DNA of 64,000 nt from Bacillota bacterium (GTDB lineage Bacteria; Bacillota; Clostridia; Acetivibrionales; DTU013): NCBI GenBank assembly GCA_023435305.1, contig JAEYRV010000048.1, positions 1-64,000 of the forward strand. The letters are read 5' to 3'. Position numbers and translations under genes: made by a program. Positions 59,921-64,000 of the stretch are shown here, one piece after another. The stretch's first letter is position 1, and each line of letters opens with the position of its first letter. The notes beneath the pieces are model-generated. The model was not told the origin of the DNA. It searched no databases and saw only the letters and a program-made list of their open reading frames with translations.

Positions 59921-60967
59921 TTATCTGATTATGATCAGTTCTCCCTCTTCGAGGCCCTTTATTACTTCGGCCTCCGTGTCATTCTGTATGCCGACCTCAA
60001 TATCACGTTCTTCTCTGATATTGTCCTTCAACACATTGACGAATTTCCTGTTTGCAAAGTTGTTAATGACCTGTTTGGGAACTATGATAACATCCTCCTG
60101 TTTTTCAAGTGTCAGGCTGATGGTCGCGTTCTTTCCTATCTTGACACCCTCCGGAATGTTGTCCACTTTCAGGAAAACAGATTTCTTTGTCTGTTCGTCA
60201 GCGTCCTGCGGAGCTTCGGCAGGTGTCATTGTTACCTCGGCATCATACTCCTCATTGTCGATCTTGACGGTGGCCTTCATACCCAGGCTGAAGCTGTTTA
60301 TCTTGTCCTGTGAATATCTCAGCTGGAGCTGTGTGGGATCGGCGACCCTGACGACAGTCTGATATGCGTTTACATATTCTCCGAGCTTGGTGTTTGTGAC
60401 ATAAACGATATTGCCGTCTATTGGAGAAACAAGTCTGGCCTTCTGCAGCTCTGTCTTCAGATTCTGGAGCCTCAGCTGGTTCGATTCATAATCAAGCTTT
60501 GCCATCTCCAGTTCTGTTCTGCTGCCGCCATCTATTTCATAACGGGCCTGTGCATCATCATAAAGCAGTTGAGACCTTTTTACTGCAAGTTCCTGCAGTT
60601 TGATATCGTTTACTATGTTTTCGGTATCGATCTCAGCCAGCACATCACCTTTTTTGACATTCTGGCCAAGCACGGCATATACTTCCTTCAGTCTGCCGCC
60701 CCTGTCCTCATAGAACAAATCCTTTTGAGACACCGATACAAAGCTGCCGGAGACTCTGACCGTGTTTTCGATAGTGCCCTTCTTGACCTCAATAGTCTCA
60801 TATGTGATCTTATCCGGCACTTTTATCGGAGGAGCAAGTACCTCCTCCTCCTTTGGGAAGAAATAGCATCCGGATAGCGTCACCGTTAAAAAAGCAGCAA
60901 TAAATATTGGGACGATACTGCGTAAGGTCCCGCTGTGTTTGCTTTGATACATTTTAGTTGGAATCAA
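59921..60967 (-). CDS. Periplasmic-type adaptor (HlyD/RND family), lipid-anchored
   Basis: About 348 residues. The start is uncertain: a TTG at 60967 has GAGG eight bases upstream, while a GTG at 60976 overlaps the site. A hydrophobic helix ends in TLSGC, a lipobox-like motif. The adaptor barrel-lipoyl parts (~55-90, KGDVLAEIDTENIVND) flank a coiled-coil helix of about 80 residues (~110-160). The barrel follows (SPIDGNIVYVTNTKLGEYV). The final beta domain has DVIIVPKQVINNF. In a single-membrane cell it would extend the permease outward. It is first in the four-gene operon. Confidence 0.88.
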   Translation of the reverse strand: MIPTKMYQSKHSGTLRSIVPIFIAAFLTVTLSGCYFFPKEEEVLAPPIKVPDKITYETIEVKKGTIENTVRVSGSFVSVSQKDLFYEDRGGRLKEVYAVLGQNVKKGDVLAEIDTENIVNDIKLQELAVKRSQLLYDDAQARYEIDGGSRTELEMAKLDYESNQLRLQNLKTELQKARLVSPIDGNIVYVTNTKLGEYVNAYQTVVRVADPTQLQLRYSQDKINSFSLGMKATVKIDNEEYDAEVTMTPAEAPQDADEQTKKSVFLKVDNIPEGVKIGKNATISLTLEKQEDVIIVPKQVINNFANRKFVNVLKDNIREERDIEVGIQNDTEAEVIKGLEEGELIIIR

Positions 60968-61140
60968 TATCAACACCTCACGATTAAAGTCAGATTAGCC
61001 CAGCTTCATATTATTTTAGCATTAAGGTTCGCATAAAGGTAGATGTTTTTTTTTAGGACATGGTGCTTTTTTTTATACCGTGAGTCATTCCGTTTGCTTT
61101 TTTTATATAGATTTAATAAAATAACAGTGAGGTGCACATA

Positions 61141-62988
61141 ATGAAAATACTTCCTGCCCGCCGCGGCAATTCACACCGTAAGGCTCAAAGCATCAGCAAG
61201 CTGTACATGAGACTCAAATCGAAGATAACAATGTACTTTTTTATGCTTGTTATAATACCCGCAGTATTGACAGTCTCAATACTGTATTTCCATACACGTT
61301 CACTGGTAGGCGAGTTGTCCTGCAGTGCGTCGATTTCAAGGATATCCCAGGAGAAGGAGTTCATCGGCAAATCACTTGATGAACTGAAGCTCTCCATATA
61401 TACGGCTGCCTCGACAATGGAGACATCCGATGCATATTATCTGGCAAATACATCCTCGGGCCAAAGAGGCTCGGATATATTGTCTGCAATGATAAAGGAC
61501 AACTTCTCACCTGTACAGCAAAATGCATTATCGGCAGTTTATGTAATCGATGATAACGGTATAAATGCCTCCTATGGACCGGATTCCGAGCATGCCGCCA
61601 TCAGCAGCCCTGCATCCCAGAAGTGGTTTACTGATACGGCCTCAGATACGGGCGGTGTTGTTATGCTCGGCACCGTGCAGCGTTTTTATTCCGAAGGCGC
61701 AAATAAAATCGTACTGAGTGCGGCAAAGTCGATAAATGACGGAACATCTGCAGGATCACATGCTGTCCTTCTCTTTGATTTCAACTACAGCATTCTTTCG
61801 GATCTTCTGTCTCCTTCGGATGGAAACAACGCCTCCTCCCTCACCGGGCACGAGACTGCGGAAAGGCTCGTTCTCGACCGGGAAGGCAATATCCTTTACA
61901 GCCGCGACAAGGGAAGGCTGACCACAAAAGCCGATGAGACCATTATTTCAGCAATGAAAAACGGAGAAGAGAATTTCATCAGGATCAACTATAGTGGCAC
62001 CGATTATTTTATGACCTTCATACATTATACCGATCCGGACTGGACCTTCATTGACCTGAATCCGGCTTCTAATGTATCTGACCGCATGTGGCTGCGCAGT
62101 CCGCTGCTCACAGTCACCCTGGTACTATTCGCTCTGGTGCTGCTGATATATCTGGGAGTTGCACTGGGTCTGCTCAAACCTATCAATGACCTGACAGCAG
62201 TCATTTCAGACTATGAGAACCAGTATCCCGGCGTCGAAGGACAGATACCCCTTCTTCAGGTGCGGAAAAATGCCTCTGCTTCAGGCAGAGCTTCCGACGT
62301 AGACTATCTGATCAATAAAATAAGCAGCATCAAGCTGAGCCAAAAGGAAGCCGAGCTCAACTCACTGCAGAACCAGATCAATCCTCATTTTCTGTACAAT
62401 ACGCTCGAATCCATACGCGGCGCGGCGCTTTACCACGGCATACATGAGATCGCTTCCATGTCCAAATCCCTGTCGCTGCTCTTCCGCTACAGTATAAGCG
62501 AACGGGTCCTGGTTTCCGTAAAAGAGGAGCTCCAGCATCTGGAGAACTATTTATCGATACAGAATTTCAGATTTGAGGATAAATTCGAGCTTCAATACAA
62601 CATCCCGCCTGAGCTTCTGAATTACAAAATACTTAAGCTCACACTGCAGCCGCTGATAGAGAATTCGATCAAGCACGGCCTGGAAATGAAGCTGGGAAAG
62701 GGAACGATAAAAATAGAAATACTGTCTCTGGAAAGCAACATTAAAATAATCATATCCGATGACGGACTCGGCATACCGCCGAAAAAGCTGGAAGAACTGA
62801 ACAGATCGCTGACAAGTGATAAAAGCAGGTATACAGATGAAAGTGTACGTACCGGAACCGGTATAGGCGTAATGAATGTCAACTCCCGTATCAAGCTTTA
62901 CTTCGGTGAGCAGTACGGGCTGAAGTTCAGGGATGCACTGTCGGGTACTACAGTAGAAATAACTCTGCCTGCTGTAAAAGAAAACTAG
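61141..62988 (+). CDS. Sensor histidine kinase, YesM type
   Basis: 615 residues from the ATG at 61141 (GAGGTG six bases upstream). Helix 1 (~22-45) is followed by an extracellular sensor domain (~46-315) and helix 2 (~320-345, LLTVTLVLFALVLLIYLGVALG). The kinase core has the phospho-acceptor His in NQINPHFLYNT (~416), KLTLQPLIENSIKHGLE and the G1 box ISDDGLGIPPKKL, with GTGIGVMNVNSR. This is the His_kinase/HATPase_c layout of YesM proteins. It is divergent from the adaptor operon and followed 12 bp later by its response regulator. Confidence 0.94.
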   Translation: MKILPARRGNSHRKAQSISKLYMRLKSKITMYFFMLVIIPAVLTVSILYFHTRSLVGELSCSASISRISQEKEFIGKSLDELKLSIYTAASTMETSDAYYLANTSSGQRGSDILSAMIKDNFSPVQQNALSAVYVIDDNGINASYGPDSEHAAISSPASQKWFTDTASDTGGVVMLGTVQRFYSEGANKIVLSAAKSINDGTSAGSHAVLLFDFNYSILSDLLSPSDGNNASSLTGHETAERLVLDREGNILYSRDKGRLTTKADETIISAMKNGEENFIRINYSGTDYFMTFIHYTDPDWTFIDLNPASNVSDRMWLRSPLLTVTLVLFALVLLIYLGVALGLLKPINDLTAVISDYENQYPGVEGQIPLLQVRKNASASGRASDVDYLINKISSIKLSQKEAELNSLQNQINPHFLYNTLESIRGAALYHGIHEIASMSKSLSLLFRYSISERVLVSVKEELQHLENYLSIQNFRFEDKFELQYNIPPELLNYKILKLTLQPLIENSIKHGLEMKLGKGTIKIEILSLESNIKIIISDDGLGIPPKKLEELNRSLTSDKSRYTDESVRTGTGIGVMNVNSRIKLYFGEQYGLKFRDALSGTTVEITLPAVKEN

Positions 62989-63000
62989 GAGGCTAATGTT

Positions 63001-64000
63001 ATGCTCAAGCTTATTATTGCAGATGACGAGAAATGGGTAAGGACCGCGATAAAGTCCATAATTCCGTTCGAAAAGCTCGATCTGATCCTGTCAAGTGAAG
63101 CCGCAAACGGAATAGAAGCTCTGGAGCTCTGCCGCCGGCACGAGCCTGACATACTGCTGACAGATATAATGATGCCCGGACTAAACGGGCTTGAGCTGAT
63201 AAGCGAGATAAGGAATGTGCTGCCCGATATCAGGATTGCCGTGATCAGCGGCTATAACGATTTCGAATATGCTAAAACGGCCATGAAGCACGGCATAAGG
63301 GACTATCTTCTCAAGCCGGTGGATGAAAATGAACTGATACAGGTCCTTGAGAGAATCATTGATGAACTGAAAGAAGCAGAAAGACAAAACAGGGAAAAGG
63401 AAACCAGACAGGAGCAATATGAAAAAGCGCTCCCTGTCATGTGCGAGGCATTCCTGAATAAGCTCGTTTCATACAACAACATGACTGTGGACAACATAAA
63501 AAATGAATTCAGAAAGTACTGCATAAACTTTGAAGACAGCAGCTACTTTATTGTATGTCTGACTGCCTCCGACGATAATTCCAGATATGACGGTACACCT
63601 GAAAAAGATACGCATTACAAGACTCTTGTAAAACGATGTATGAGAAGATATGCCGGCGCCGTCACGTTTCCTCTGGAACAGGACAAAAGCCTGCTTGTTT
63701 CGATTATCTGCGGAGAAAAGGCTGCACATGGGATCGAAAGGGCATTTGACATATGCCGGCGCATTTTGGATAGGAAATATGGTATCAGCATATCCTGCGG
63801 TATCAGCGGAGAAACACACTCACCTTGTATGATCCAGAAGCTCTTCCCGGATGCCGCACAGGCGCTGGAGACCAGGTTCTGGAATGGCCGGGGCACATTG
63901 GCGCGGTTTTCGGCCGGCTGCCTGTCAGGCGACCTGAAGCTCACATTGACAGAAGAAATGCTCAATAAGATAATACTGAACATTAAGCTTTCAAATCTTC
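63001..64000 (+). CDS. Response regulator, YesN/AraC-like, cut by the window end
   Basis: The frame runs from ATG 63001 (GGAGG eight bases upstream) to base 64000 without a stop, so at least 333 residues are visible and the C-terminus is missing. The N-terminal receiver has LIIADDEKWVRTAIKS and the phospho-acceptor Asp in DILLTDIMMPG (~54). Thr/Ser in VISGYNDFEYAK and Lys in YLLKPVDE are also present. A middle region follows (~120-333). In YesN proteins an AraC-type DNA-binding domain comes last, presumably beyond the window. It pairs with the kinase upstream. Confidence 0.92.
   Translation, partial: MLKLIIADDEKWVRTAIKSIIPFEKLDLILSSEAANGIEALELCRRHEPDILLTDIMMPGLNGLELISEIRNVLPDIRIAVISGYNDFEYAKTAMKHGIRDYLLKPVDENELIQVLERIIDELKEAERQNREKETRQEQYEKALPVMCEAFLNKLVSYNNMTVDNIKNEFRKYCINFEDSSYFIVCLTASDDNSRYDGTPEKDTHYKTLVKRCMRRYAGAVTFPLEQDKSLLVSIICGEKAAHGIERAFDICRRILDRKYGISISCGISGETHSPCMIQKLFPDAAQALETRFWNGRGTLARFSAGCLSGDLKLTLTEEMLNKIILNIKLSNL

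Overview
The window is a chromosomal segment of a Gram-positive anaerobe of class Clostridia. The evidence is the paired GlgC/GlgD ADP-glucose pyrophosphorylase subunits, an L27 precursor with a Prp protease gene next to it, the order radical SAM / DUF2344 / RNase G / L21 / Prp / L27 / Obg / YhbY, the IreB / RuvX / DUF1292 cluster, YesM/YesN-type two-component genes, SLH-domain surface proteins and strong GGAGG ribosome-binding sites. I cannot name the genus.

Layout. 1-3.1 kb is an accessory patch. It holds the 3' part of a DUF3800 gene, a short non-coding transcription unit built of repeated hairpins, an attC-like folded block, a two-gene cassette (retropepsin-like protease plus a small protein) bounded by inverted 19-bp repeats, and a tyrosine recombinase. 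3.3-6.6 kb is a polar amino acid ABC importer with a coupled EamA transporter. 6.6-9.5 kb holds glycogen synthesis genes. 9.5-17.7 kb is the translation/RNA block (YhbY, Obg, L27, Prp, L21, RNase G, two radical SAM-associated genes). 17.9-19.2 kb is an MFS transporter. 19.2-21.2 kb is almost gene-free, repeat-rich DNA around one tRNA-Pro(CGG). 21.2-26.1 kb encodes a large SLH surface protein and a membrane protein. 26.1-35.9 kb is a mixed region: lipoprotein esterase, UvrA paralogue, nucleotidyltransferase, AraC-type regulator, internally deleted transglutaminase-like gene, class III aminotransferase, rubredoxin-like protein, DUF3048 lipoprotein. 36-40.7 kb holds PilZ, DUF1292, RuvX, aldo/keto reductase, IreB and MtaB genes. 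41.6-47.8 kb holds an HPr-like protein, DUF523, RNase R, an HD-domain protein, SecG and enolase. 48-64 kb is a cell-envelope locus: a 2113-residue lipoprotein with two vWA domains, a convergent four-gene ABC/adaptor operon, and a divergent sensor kinase with its response regulator, which is cut by the window end.

Three things stand out. First, the left 3 kb combines a recombinase, paired inverted sites, attC-like folds and repeated RNA hairpins beside DUF3800, so it may be an integron-like or invertible cassette system. Second, the right 16 kb looks like one functional locus: vWA lipoprotein, MacB-like transporter with an AbrB-fused ATPase, and a two-component system. Third, the chromosome carries many short tandem arrays. 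One 41-bp family occurs at two distant loci, and repeats have expanded inside the coding sequences of mtaB and rnr. Functional assignments rest on motifs I could read; no database search was possible.
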